A DNA stretch of 12,418 bases from Methanobacterium sp. Lineage in GTDB: Archaea > Methanobacteriota > Methanobacteria > Methanobacteriales > Methanobacteriaceae. Positions 5,294 to 12,418 of the stretch are shown one piece after another (position 1 is the stretch's first letter; every line of letters starts with the position of its first letter). The stretch spans positions 1 to 12,418 of the forward strand of contig PLTK01000096.1 of the NCBI GenBank assembly GCA_003164415.1, written 5' to 3'. The translations under genes were made by a program, and so were the position numbers. A model generated the notes under the pieces. It had not been told where the DNA came from. It did not search any database and was given only the letters and a program-made list of their open reading frames with translations.

Positions 5294-8200
5294 TTATCCG
5301 TCTAAACTATCTTCAATTATTTTAATTTCTTCTGGTGTCAAACCGTACAAGTCATAGACCATCTTGTCAATCTCGCTGTTAGTTTCCTTTATTTGTAGGA
5401 GTAAAGGATTAATGACTGTGATACTTTTTTCAAACTCATCTTTAAGATTTTGATAATTGCCTCTAGATTTAACATTCACTTTTTTCTTACTCACTTCATT
5501 TAGGAAGTCTTCAAAGGATAATTCATAATATTTCTCCAATTTTTTAGAGAGTTTTTCAATATTGAAAGTGTGCATGAGCCAATCTTTAAATGATTTTACT
5601 TCGTCAAGAAGATTATTGTTAAGTTCTAATATTTCACCTGCCTTTTTAATTAAAGGACTTTGCTCATCAATAGTCGCAGGATAAATAGGCAGCTCTTCTA
5701 CTCTGTTTTTTTTCCATTCTGAATATCCTGAATCAACTTTTACCCCTATTAACTCAAAAATAAATTCTGTAACTTTAGAATTCAAGATAGCCAGAAAATA
5801 TTTAATATTTTTGCCAGTTAGGATATTTGCAGGAGCAGTAGTATATAGTTCATAATCAGAGTATCCGAAGTTTGGACCAATTGATAGATTACCCCACATT
5901 ATTTTTTCCTTTTCAAAATCTTGATAATAACTACATGGTCTCAATTCCCACCAATATTTTCCTTGGTCAACCCGTTTTTCCAAACGATCTTGATGTTGCT
6001 CCAAATATTTTTTAATTGCAGGATATTGGTATATTGGAACACCAATGGTAGTTAAAATTAAATATAACTCACTATAATTAATTTTATATTTCTTTAAATC
6101 CTTCCCTCTAACTAAAGGTTTAATAATATCTGTACTATTAAAATCTTCTGATATTAATGCATCTTTGGTATTTTTATCAATAATAAATGCTTCATCGTAG
6201 CCTGTCTTAATTCCATATGAAATATTTATATCAAATGATTTTAATTGCAATCCTTTCCTAATGATTTTATCCATTAAATTAAGAATTTTAGGTTGTTTAA
6301 TACTCCAAATTCCTTTACCCAATCTTTTTTGTAAAATATCAAATTCATCATTAATATTAATCTTATTATCCTCAGGCACATCTTTTTTAATTATAAAAAC
6401 AGAAGGGTTCGTAGTTACATCTTCAAATACATTTTTTCCAGTATAGTCAATATATTTCAAAAATTTATAATTCAAAATTAAATTCCTTAAAGGTTGATCA
6501 TTTTTTGTTTGGGTAAATTTATTTGAACATATAAAAGAGAACATTCCCTTATCTTTTAATAAATTAAGTCCTCTCTCAAAAAAATAATTAAAAAGATCAG
6601 ACATACCAGTATAAACCTCATAATTCTCCTTTAAGTAAGGTTTAATCTGTTTTAGGTTTCCTTGTTTAACATAAGGAGGGTTCCCGATTACTACATCGAA
6701 TCCTCCAGTCTGGAAGATTTCAGGGAACTCTTTTCCCCAATTAAATGGTTTATCCGTATAGTTCGGATCATCTATGATTGAATTTCCACATTTTATATTG
6801 TTGTCCAGATTTGGAAGAATTAATCCCTTCCTACAGACCTTTAAAAAGAGTGATAACTTTGTTATATCCACAGATTCCTCATTTAAGTCTACCCCATAGA
6901 TGTTATTGAGTAGAATTTCCCTTCTTTCTTCAATAGGATCCCAAACATGATCTAAAGTGTCTTTAGTGTATAGTTTTTCCCGAATAGCTTCGTGTATTTC
7001 TAATAATACATTAGCTGCCTTGTTTAGGAATGCACCACTTCCACATGCAGGATCAACTATCTTGATTTCTTTGACTTTCAGATCTAGCTCTTTAATTTTT
7101 GAACCAGGATATTCTGAAATAAGTTCATCTATAGTGTTTATTTTACCTGATTTGCTTAGATAAGGTATAACAGTATTTCTGCATATGTAATCAGTTATAT
7201 AATCGGGTGTATAAAATATTCCATCTTTCTTCCTACGACCTTTCGAGTCTTCTTTGAGTTCTTCTATATCTCCAATACTATTTTCAAAGATGTGACCAAG
7301 GATATTTACATCTAGCTCTGTTGAAAAGTCAAACGTTGACATTGTGAGCATGTTACGGTAAATTGGATTAACCTTTGACCCATAGGGTCCTAGGTTAGAA
7401 TTGACATCTTTTTCATAATCTTCGAATTTCCAATTCTGATAAACGTCGTTAAAGAACTTTTGATCTTCTACAATATCCCTAATTTTGAGATAATCTAAAT
7501 CTTCTTTGAAAATACCACCATTGTATTGGGATATCTTTTTATATTCATTTCCTTCATCAATATCTAAAAATAATTCATTTAATCTTTGCCAAATACTTCC
7601 ATGTCTTAAGTTCCCATTTAGTATGGGATTTAATATGGTATCAGTAGACACTTGAGCCGGTAATAAGTCTATGTCTTCAGCGAAACAGATAAACATATAT
7701 CTGTTCATTATCATCTGAGCGTAATGGATTGAATCAAGTCTGGATAGCTCATTAATTTCTTCAAACTCTTTTATGAGCATTAATCGTGTTTCATTATATA
7801 ATTTGTAAAATTCGTTCTCCAGTTCTCTTTCGATAACAACAGTTTTATCCATTAATCTATCAATATAACCTGCATCGATGTAGCTCTTCTTAGAGAATGA
7901 TAGCATGAAATGGGAGAAGAGTGTTTTATCTAATAGTTCATTGACATTAAATGATATGTAGTGGCCTTTCTTATGCCAATTATAGAGTCTGAATTCATTA
8001 TAATTGGAAACGAGAATCCAGTCAATATCTCCAGTATGTTGAGCATAATCAAAAGCCTGGTCAACAGGTGTACGTTTATCATTAACCCGATTTTGTGGTT
8101 TGTCAAGATCTGTCTTTTGGTCCTTGAGTTCAACAACCATGAACTTCTTATCAGTAGATTTTAATATAAACTCGCTTTTACTTCGTCCTTCCCCTTCTTT

Positions 8201-8422
8201 CTCATCAAAAAGGATGTTATCCTCGAGATCATAACCTAAAATGTCTTTTAACCATACTTCATAAAAATAGATATAATTCTTAGTTTCCGCTTCAAACTGG
8301 CCCTGTTCAAGTTTCTCAATATGTTTAATTAATAGATCATGCTTTGAAGGTGTTAAAATAAAATCCTTAGAATATTTACGTAGCAAAGTTTGATTAAAAA
8401 GATCATTTTTCATTATAAGCAT
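5294..8422 (-). CDS. Type IIG-like restriction enzyme with fused adenine-specific methyltransferase
   Basis: A 1042-aa single-chain restriction-modification protein. Residues about 45-140 look like a PD-(D/E)xK nuclease: GRSKSEF at 79-85, then VVELK with Glu98 and Lys100, and QAFDYA at 122-127. The first acidic position is Glu84 where many relatives have Asp. Residues 150-390 form a helical linker. The N6-adenine methyltransferase follows: motif X GIFYTPDYITDYI (401-413), SAM-binding motif I DPACGSGAFL (457-466) and catalytic motif IV NPPY (581-584). A target-recognition region of the TaqI_C type spans about 765-915 (VRGKDLKKYK at 771-780), then a helical C-terminus with YGLTPEEIKI. The order nuclease-methylase-specificity is that of Type IIG enzymes (Eco57I/MmeI-like); a BREX PglX is less likely because no BREX partners are present. 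The recognition site cannot be read from sequence. ATG 8413 is an alternative start. Confidence 0.88.
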   Translation of the reverse strand: MLIMKNDLFNQTLLRKYSKDFILTPSKHDLLIKHIEKLEQGQFEAETKNYIYFYEVWLKDILGYDLEDNILFDEKEGEGRSKSEFILKSTDKKFMVVELKDQKTDLDKPQNRVNDKRTPVDQAFDYAQHTGDIDWILVSNYNEFRLYNWHKKGHYISFNVNELLDKTLFSHFMLSFSKKSYIDAGYIDRLMDKTVVIERELENEFYKLYNETRLMLIKEFEEINELSRLDSIHYAQMIMNRYMFICFAEDIDLLPAQVSTDTILNPILNGNLRHGSIWQRLNELFLDIDEGNEYKKISQYNGGIFKEDLDYLKIRDIVEDQKFFNDVYQNWKFEDYEKDVNSNLGPYGSKVNPIYRNMLTMSTFDFSTELDVNILGHIFENSIGDIEELKEDSKGRRKKDGIFYTPDYITDYICRNTVIPYLSKSGKINTIDELISEYPGSKIKELDLKVKEIKIVDPACGSGAFLNKAANVLLEIHEAIREKLYTKDTLDHVWDPIEERREILLNNIYGVDLNEESVDITKLSLFLKVCRKGLILPNLDNNIKCGNSIIDDPNYTDKPFNWGKEFPEIFQTGGFDVVIGNPPYVKQGNLKQIKPYLKENYEVYTGMSDLFNYFFERGLNLLKDKGMFSFICSNKFTQTKNDQPLRNLILNYKFLKYIDYTGKNVFEDVTTNPSVFIIKKDVPEDNKININDEFDILQKRLGKGIWSIKQPKILNLMDKIIRKGLQLKSFDINISYGIKTGYDEAFIIDKNTKDALISEDFNSTDIIKPLVRGKDLKKYKINYSELYLILTTIGVPIYQYPAIKKYLEQHQDRLEKRVDQGKYWWELRPCSYYQDFEKEKIMWGNLSIGPNFGYSDYELYTTAPANILTGKNIKYFLAILNSKVTEFIFELIGVKVDSGYSEWKKNRVEELPIYPATIDEQSPLIKKAGEILELNNNLLDEVKSFKDWLMHTFNIEKLSKKLEKYYELSFEDFLNEVSKKKVNVKSRGNYQNLKDEFEKSITVINPLLLQIKETNSEIDKMVYDLYGLTPEEIKIIEDSLDG

Positions 8423-8474
8423 CTTTAATTCTAATTTAATTAAATGTTTTCAAAAATAAGTAAAAATTAAAAAT
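8423..8474 (-). terminator. T-rich spacer between the 133-aa gene and the RM gene, possible terminator
   Basis: Read leftward, the 52-bp gap carries TTTTTAATTTTTACTTATTTTT soon after the first gene's stop. It may end part of the transcription from the upstream gene and so lower RM enzyme production, or act only as a leader. No strong Shine-Dalgarno site precedes ATG 8422. Confidence 0.35.
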
Positions 8475-8876
8475 TTATCTTTTAAAACGAGGTCTCATAA
8501 TTTTAGGTGTAGTCAGAATATTATTTTCTAAGTTTTTTCTGAGTTCTTCTTCAGTTTCTTTTTTGAATTTTTCGTATGATTGTTCAAATTCTTCCAGAAC
8601 ATCTTTTACTACACTAAAATAATCTTCTTTCTCAGTAAATGTTGTAGTAACCCATATGCCTATAGTTTCTTTCTTAGTTTTAAATGAGTTAATCCTGATT
8701 CTGATATTTTTTCGATCTTTATATTGTTTATCAATTTTAGCTTCTAATAAATCAAACAGTTCTGGATTAAAATCCGTATCTCTATAGTGCCTTACTGCCC
8801 TAGCTTCGTAAAATTCACCACTAGGATATGTATAACTTTCCCAAGTTTTTGAAATTTCTTCATCTAATTCTAACAT
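8475..8876 (-). CDS. Unrecognised 133-aa protein upstream of the RM gene
   Basis: I do not recognise this protein. It starts at ATG 8876 behind a near-ideal GGTGAT site three bases away, which argues that it is a real, well-translated gene. The first part (residues 1-50) is acidic with many aromatics (TWESYTYPSGEFYEARAVRHYR). The middle (55-85) has alternating residues that look like two beta strands (NIRIRINSF, ETIGIWVTTTF). Residues 88-122 form a strongly charged helix or coiled coil, and the tail is basic (PKIMRPRFKR). There is no helix-turn-helix, so it is not a classical C (controller) protein, although the basic tail could touch nucleic acid. It is the first gene of the minus-strand group with the Type IIG-like enzyme and TPR protein and divergent from the DpnII-type module. 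Confidence 0.7.
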   Translation of the reverse strand: MLELDEEISKTWESYTYPSGEFYEARAVRHYRDTDFNPELFDLLEAKIDKQYKDRKNIRIRINSFKTKKETIGIWVTTTFTEKEDYFSVVKDVLEEFEQSYEKFKKETEEELRKNLENNILTTPKIMRPRFKR

Positions 8877-8879
8877 ATT

Positions 8880-8885
8880 ATCACC
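8880..8885 (-). promoter_or_regulatory. Shine-Dalgarno site of the 133-aa gene
   Basis: GGTGAT, the archaeal consensus complementary to the 16S rRNA 3' end, lies three bases before ATG 8876 and fixes the start. Confidence 0.65.
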
Positions 8886-8947
8886 ATTGATACTTATTTT
8901 TCATACTAATATTTTTATCTAAATACTTGTCAGATGCTCTCCTAAAC

Positions 8948-8956
8948 TTAATATAC
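8948..8956 (+). promoter_or_regulatory. TATA box of the DpnII-like methyltransferase gene
   Basis: TTAATATAC would start transcription near 8978, giving a leader of about 40 nt before ATG 9020. The 143-bp gap is shared with the divergent 133-aa gene. I see no C-box-like palindrome in it. Confidence 0.4.
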
Positions 8957-9019
8957 TCATAAATCAAATTTACATTAAACACAAATGGATCACAAATTTA
9001 TGCATCGAAGAGAGATAAA

Positions 9020-9862
9020 ATGAAAAGAAACGCACTAATTTCGCCTGTTGTAAAATGGGTCGGGGGAAAAAGACAATTATTACCTGCCATTAACAAACAG
9101 TTACCAAAAAAATATAATTATTATTGTGAACCATTTTTAGGTGGGGGAGCGGTTTTATTTAATATTCAACCTAAAAAAGCTATTGTAAATGACTTAAATA
9201 GTGAATTAATGAATGTTTATGAAGTTATTAAATTTAATGTTGATGAATTGATATTAGATTTAAATAAACATGAAAATGAATCTGATTATTTTTACAAAAT
9301 GAGAGAATTAGATAGAGATAAAAAAAGATATAATGAGCTTTCAAATGTTGAAAAAGCTTCAAGAATATTATATTTGAACAAAACTTGTTTCAATGGATTG
9401 TTTAGAGTTAATAATGCTGGAGAATTTAATACTCCATTTGGTAGATACAAAAATCCAAATATTATTAATGAAGAAACTTTAAGAGCCGTTAACGCCTATT
9501 TTAACAATGTTGAAATTATTTTTTATAATGAAGACTATCAAATAGTACGCGAATCATTGAAAAAAAATTCATTTGTATATTTAGATCCACCATATGATCC
9601 TGTGTCAGATACATCAAGTTTCACAGGTTACAATAAAGGAGGATTCAATAGGGAAGAACAAATAAGATTAAAGAATTTTTGTGATGAATTAAACGATAAC
9701 GGAATCAAATTTTTGCTTTCTAATTCAGCTACAGATTTCATAAAAAAATTGTATAAAGAAGATTATGACTACCAAATTGTTAAAGCGAAACGTTCAATAA
9801 ATTCTGTTTCAAGTAAAAGAGGTCAAATTGATGAAATTTTAGTGAAAAATTATGAAAACTAA
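9020..9862 (+). CDS. DNA adenine methyltransferase, Dam/DpnII (alpha-class) family
   Basis: A 280-aa N6-adenine methyltransferase that uses SAM and protects the host from the endonuclease encoded right after it. The motifs follow alpha-class order: motif X KWVGGKRQLL (12-21), SAM-binding motif I CEPFLGGGAV (37-46), the substrate-contact block FNGLFRVN (124-131), and catalytic motif IV DPPYDP (189-194) followed by SDTSSFTGY as in M.DpnII and M.MboI. The length is typical. Relatives often methylate GATC, but other sites occur in this family, so specificity is not assigned. The gene overlaps the endonuclease gene by 11 nt. The start has only a weak purine-rich site (AGAGAG). Confidence 0.92.
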   Translation: MKRNALISPVVKWVGGKRQLLPAINKQLPKKYNYYCEPFLGGGAVLFNIQPKKAIVNDLNSELMNVYEVIKFNVDELILDLNKHENESDYFYKMRELDRDKKRYNELSNVEKASRILYLNKTCFNGLFRVNNAGEFNTPFGRYKNPNIINEETLRAVNAYFNNVEIIFYNEDYQIVRESLKKNSFVYLDPPYDPVSDTSSFTGYNKGGFNREEQIRLKNFCDELNDNGIKFLLSNSATDFIKKLYKEDYDYQIVKAKRSINSVSSKRGQIDEILVKNYEN

Positions 9863-11123
9863 AAATGATGATGCTTGGGAAAAACTTTTTGAAAATTATA
9901 ATATCTTAGATACAATAGATAAAGAAGGATATTACGAAATAAAATCTTCAGAAATTAATGAATTTAGAGAATCAAGATTAATGGCTAAATTTGATTGTAA
10001 AAATCGATTACCTAAGATTTTTGAGGAAAATAACTTATCAATTCTTCCTATAAGTAGGAGTAAATATTTAATTTCCGATATCGATGTATATCACACATTA
10101 GAGGAAAGAGAAAAAGAGATTACTAATTATTATAATTTTCCAGATTACATTGAGAGTATAGATTATAATAATATTAAAAGTGAAACTCAAGTTTTAAACT
10201 GTGCTTATTTTACAGGAATAATAAATGATTTTTTAGATGATGATGATATTATACCTACTGTAAGTGGAAGAATGTCATCTGGCCAATTTAAATTTAAAAT
10301 AAAAACATTATCATCTAAATTTTTAGATCTTTCAATTGACAATTCACAGATTGAAATTGATGGGGCTTATGAAGGTGTAAACTTTTTGTCTTTATTTGAA
10401 GCAAAATTAGAATTTCCTGAAAATTTTTTGGTTAGACAACTTTATTTTCCATTTAAAACTTGGAAAAATAAGATAGGTAAAGATATCAAGACTATTTTTT
10501 TAGTATATTCAAATGGAATTTTTAGTTTATATGAATATGCTTTCGATCAAGATTGTTATAATTCTATAAACCTGGTTAAACAGAAAAATTATTCAATTAT
10601 TGATGGAGATATTGAAATAGAGGATATTAAAGCAATAGCAGATTCTGTAAATACAGTTAAAGAACCAAATGTTGCGTTTCCTCAAGCAAATGTTTTTGAG
10701 CGAGTTGTTAATCTGTGTGAAATACTTAAAAAAAATCGACTAACTATTGAACAAATAGCAGAGCTATATACTTTTGAAACTCGTCAAGCACGTTATTATA
10801 GTGATGCTGGAAGATATCTTGGTTTAATAGAAAAAGATGAAAAGGAAAAGATTTTCAATTTAACTGAAAAAGGATATAGAATCTTTAATTTAAATCTTAA
10901 AAATAGACAATTAGAATTAGTTAAATGTATTCTTGAACATGAGGCATTTTTCAGAACATATGAATTATGGCTTAAAAATTATGATGTACCTTCTAAAGAT
11001 GAAATTGTTACAATCATGCAACAGTCAAAATTATGGAAAATAAATGAAAATAGTACATTTAAGAGACGTTCAAGTACAGTTTTTAGATGGGTTGAATGGA
11101 TTTTAAATTTAACACATTATTAA
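9852..11123 (+). CDS. Type II restriction endonuclease with PD-(D/E)xK core and C-terminal winged-helix-like domain
   Basis: A 423-aa protein, probably the endonuclease partner of the methyltransferase it overlaps. The start ATG (9852) lies inside the methyltransferase's last codons, so translation is likely coupled. The nuclease core is visible at residues 165-222: IEIDGAYEG with Asp170, a beta strand ending in LFEAK with Glu183 and Lys185, then RQLYFPF (195-201) and IFLVYSNGIF. This Asp...Glu-x-Lys arrangement is the catalytic signature of PD-(D/E)xK enzymes. The first 110 residues may recognise DNA. Residues 280-350 look like a winged helix (LTIEQIAELY ... QARYYSDAGRYLGLIE ... FNLTEKGYRIF), a C-terminal module found in a broad group of archaeal and bacterial Type II enzymes. 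Identity as a restriction enzyme rests on the motif plus gene order. Confidence 0.8.
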   Translation: MKTKNDDAWEKLFENYNILDTIDKEGYYEIKSSEINEFRESRLMAKFDCKNRLPKIFEENNLSILPISRSKYLISDIDVYHTLEEREKEITNYYNFPDYIESIDYNNIKSETQVLNCAYFTGIINDFLDDDDIIPTVSGRMSSGQFKFKIKTLSSKFLDLSIDNSQIEIDGAYEGVNFLSLFEAKLEFPENFLVRQLYFPFKTWKNKIGKDIKTIFLVYSNGIFSLYEYAFDQDCYNSINLVKQKNYSIIDGDIEIEDIKAIADSVNTVKEPNVAFPQANVFERVVNLCEILKKNRLTIEQIAELYTFETRQARYYSDAGRYLGLIEKDEKEKIFNLTEKGYRIFNLNLKNRQLELVKCILEHEAFFRTYELWLKNYDVPSKDEIVTIMQQSKLWKINENSTFKRRSSTVFRWVEWILNLTHY

Positions 11124-11903
11124 TCAGGAAATGTCAATTGAAATAAATAATTTTGTAATAATCATTTCAGCTAATTCTTCTTCAGAAGTATTATTGGCAT
11201 TAATATAACCTATTGTAGGAATTACGCCGGGTATTTCTGTTTCATCAAAACGTACGGGTAAAATATATTCCTCTTTTTCTTCAAATGATCTTGCTTGGGC
11301 ACTTCTACGTTCGTGATTAGTCCATAATTTATCTGCATAATATTTTGAAATAAACATTACACAATATTTGGCCTTTTTTCTGTAAATTTCATCAAAATGA
11401 GTATAAAGATCTTTACCCCAATTTTCAACTGTTTCAAAATTATCATAAAATACCTTAATCTTTTTATATAAGAGATAATTGGCTACTTTTTCGACGTAAT
11501 TTCTGTCTTCTCCTGCAAATGATAGAACTATATCATAATCATATTTAGAACCAATTTGAAAATAATTCTCAATTTCATAAAAAGTATAATCATGTGGATT
11601 TTTGATTTTTTTAATTTCTATTTGAATATCTCTTAAAAAACAATCAGCTCCCAAAGCATTATTGTAAGCTTTGGATATGTCTTCCTTTATACATTCATCA
11701 ACTAATTCTATTTCATCCATCGGAACTTGAATATACAAATGCCATCCAATTAATGTCCGATCTCCATCAAAAAGAACATCTGAACTTTCAACTAATCTTA
11801 AACTGGAATTTTGCAAAATATGTAATGCATTATCTTTTTCGTTATAAGATAAAAATTCGAATGCAGTTTGATGAATTATAATTTCTAATTCACTATCCAT
11901 CAT
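11124..11903 (-). CDS. TIR-domain protein, probable NAD-consuming defence effector
   Basis: A two-domain cytoplasmic protein. I start it at ATG 11903 (259 aa) because GGAGGGGATT lies directly before it; ATG 11900 is equally possible, and ATG 11933 lacks such spacing. Residues about 123-248 are a TIR domain: YDIVLSFAGEDR (123-134), VFYDNF after the second helix, CVMFIS, and WTNHERR with Glu198 in the position of the catalytic glutamate of NAD-cleaving TIR domains, followed by ILPVRFD. The first 115 residues are a mixed alpha/beta domain I cannot name; it may be the sensor or partner-binding part. Many such TIR proteins deplete NAD when phage is sensed, causing abortive infection. It converges on the endonuclease gene with no base between the two stops, placing it in the same defence cluster. 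Confidence 0.88.
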   Translation of the reverse strand: MMDSELEIIIHQTAFEFLSYNEKDNALHILQNSSLRLVESSDVLFDGDRTLIGWHLYIQVPMDEIELVDECIKEDISKAYNNALGADCFLRDIQIEIKKIKNPHDYTFYEIENYFQIGSKYDYDIVLSFAGEDRNYVEKVANYLLYKKIKVFYDNFETVENWGKDLYTHFDEIYRKKAKYCVMFISKYYADKLWTNHERRSAQARSFEEKEEYILPVRFDETEIPGVIPTIGYINANNTSEEELAEMIITKLFISIDIS

Positions 11904-11913
11904 AATCCCCTCC
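11904..11913 (-). promoter_or_regulatory. Shine-Dalgarno site that decides the TIR gene start
   Basis: GGAGGGGATT is a nine-base near match to the archaeal consensus GGAGGTGAT and ends at the doublet ATG-ATG (11903, 11900). It argues against the upstream in-frame ATG at 11933. Confidence 0.7.
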
Positions 11914-11954
11914 GATCTTTCTATTGATCCCATATCAAGTACCCTATCCTCCCC

Positions 11955-11965
11955 TTTAAATATTG
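11955..11965 (-). promoter_or_regulatory. TATA box of the TIR gene
   Basis: Read leftward CAATATTTAAA gives a predicted start near 11934 and a leader of about 30 nt that includes the Shine-Dalgarno site. Confidence 0.45.
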
Positions 11966-12054
11966 TTATCAGTTTAGAGTTACTTAAATTTAGCTTTATA
12001 TTATTTGTACCAATCCATTCTTAATGGTTTTTCTGCTATTTTAATACCGATTCT

Positions 12055-12400
12055 ATGAGTCCTGTTGATAATGATTCATTGGCAGGATATAGAAAAGACT
12101 AATTAGATGAACATCTATAGAATATTGAACTAAATACATCCATTAAGAAATCAATTCATCGATCAGTTAAGCAAAAGATTAAGGAATTGAATATGAAAAT
12201 ATGTGAGAACTTGATGCATCTATAGCATTTGGTACATATGACAATATCAAATTAGAAGACTCAATCAATTTATTAATTAATTATACGTTTATTTGTATCT
12301 TATCTGCTATAATTAAGTGATATTACAGTTCAATTCAAGTGCTACTATTTTAACCATAGCTACCTTCATCTATTCAATAGCATCTACATTAGCTGCCTAA
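12055..12400 (+). pseudogene. Decayed gene with coil-like middle and two C-terminal membrane helices
   Basis: No intact frame crosses this stretch, but three successive frames give protein-like sequence in the right order. From 12055 one frame reads MSPVDNDSLAGYRKD, a stop, a second stop, then NIELNTSIKKSIHRSVKQKI, a charged helix. After a frame change near 12207 it reads ELDASIAFGTYDNIKLEDSI, then the hydrophobic NYTFICILSAII. After another change near 12317 it reads a second hydrophobic stretch, SATILTIATFIYSIASTLAA, ending in TAA at 12398. Together they resemble a small protein with a helical soluble part and two membrane segments at the C-terminus, a common layout of defence-associated proteins. 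I cannot name the family. A TATA-like TTTATATT near 11995 may be its old promoter. Chance cannot be excluded. Confidence 0.4.
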
Positions 12401-12418
12401 TTTAATCAGAGGCAACGC

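Noticed and set aside
5294..8422. Several 60-70 codon frames within the large RM gene on both strands
   Set aside because: All overlap the strongly supported 1042-aa coding region and show no motifs or ribosome-binding sites.
5294..8422. BREX PglX or Type I HsdM identity for the large enzyme
   Set aside because: No BREX partner genes or separate HsdR/HsdS are present, and the chain holds nuclease, methylase and specificity regions together.
9020..9862. Assigning GATC as the target of the methyltransferase
   Set aside because: The catalytic region resembles DpnII/MboI enzymes, but the same family includes other specificities, and sequence reading alone cannot settle it.
1..12418. CRISPR array, tRNA, rRNA or insertion sequence
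   Set aside because: No regularly spaced repeats, no cloverleaf-like GC-rich segment, and no transposase motif with inverted ends were found on either strand.

Overview
The window looks like a piece of an AT-rich methanogenic archaeon of the Methanobacteriales (Methanobacterium-like). The sequence evidence is archaeal: TATA-type promoters about 25 bp before starts, an apparently leaderless nikR, Shine-Dalgarno sites of the GGTGAT type, oligo-T terminators, a remnant of an HMf-type archaeal histone, a NikR repressor with the full nickel site, and a small secreted protein with a signal peptide typical of these methanogens. The genus is an inference, not proven.

Left part (1-2600), metal homeostasis. 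A ZnuA-like metal-binding protein and the first 22 codons of a downstream ABC ATPase run leftward. nikR runs rightward from the same 125-bp gap, followed by an unrecognised membrane-anchored protein (1813-2595). A 36-bp element built around a TATA box lies in front of the ZnuA-like gene. It recurs with 31 of 36 identical positions, in the matching orientation, upstream of the 1813 gene. The simplest reading is one metal regulon, probably controlled by NikR, that contains a new membrane protein.

Middle (2600-4340), gene-poor and scarred. About 1 kb holds no intact gene, only a few GC-richer inverted repeats and the last 33 codons of a histone gene with its T-rich terminator. A small secreted protein (3746-4165) follows. 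After it lies a 54-nt decayed copy of the 3' end of the large restriction-modification gene found 1 kb further on.

Right part (4341-11903), a defence cluster. On the minus strand are a 133-residue unknown protein, a 1042-residue Type IIG-like restriction-methylation fusion and an eight-repeat TPR protein. Running rightward from the divergent gap are a Dam/DpnII-family adenine methyltransferase and, overlapping it by 11 nt, a PD-(D/E)xK restriction endonuclease. A TIR-domain protein with an unrecognised N-terminal domain faces them tail to tail with no intergenic base. Together this is two independent restriction-modification modules plus a probable NAD-depleting TIR effector.

The right end (12055-12400) holds what looks like a decayed gene, broken by stops and two frame changes, whose last part reads as two membrane helices. 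The duplicated RM tail on the left and the pseudogene on the right are plausible edges of a recombining defence island.
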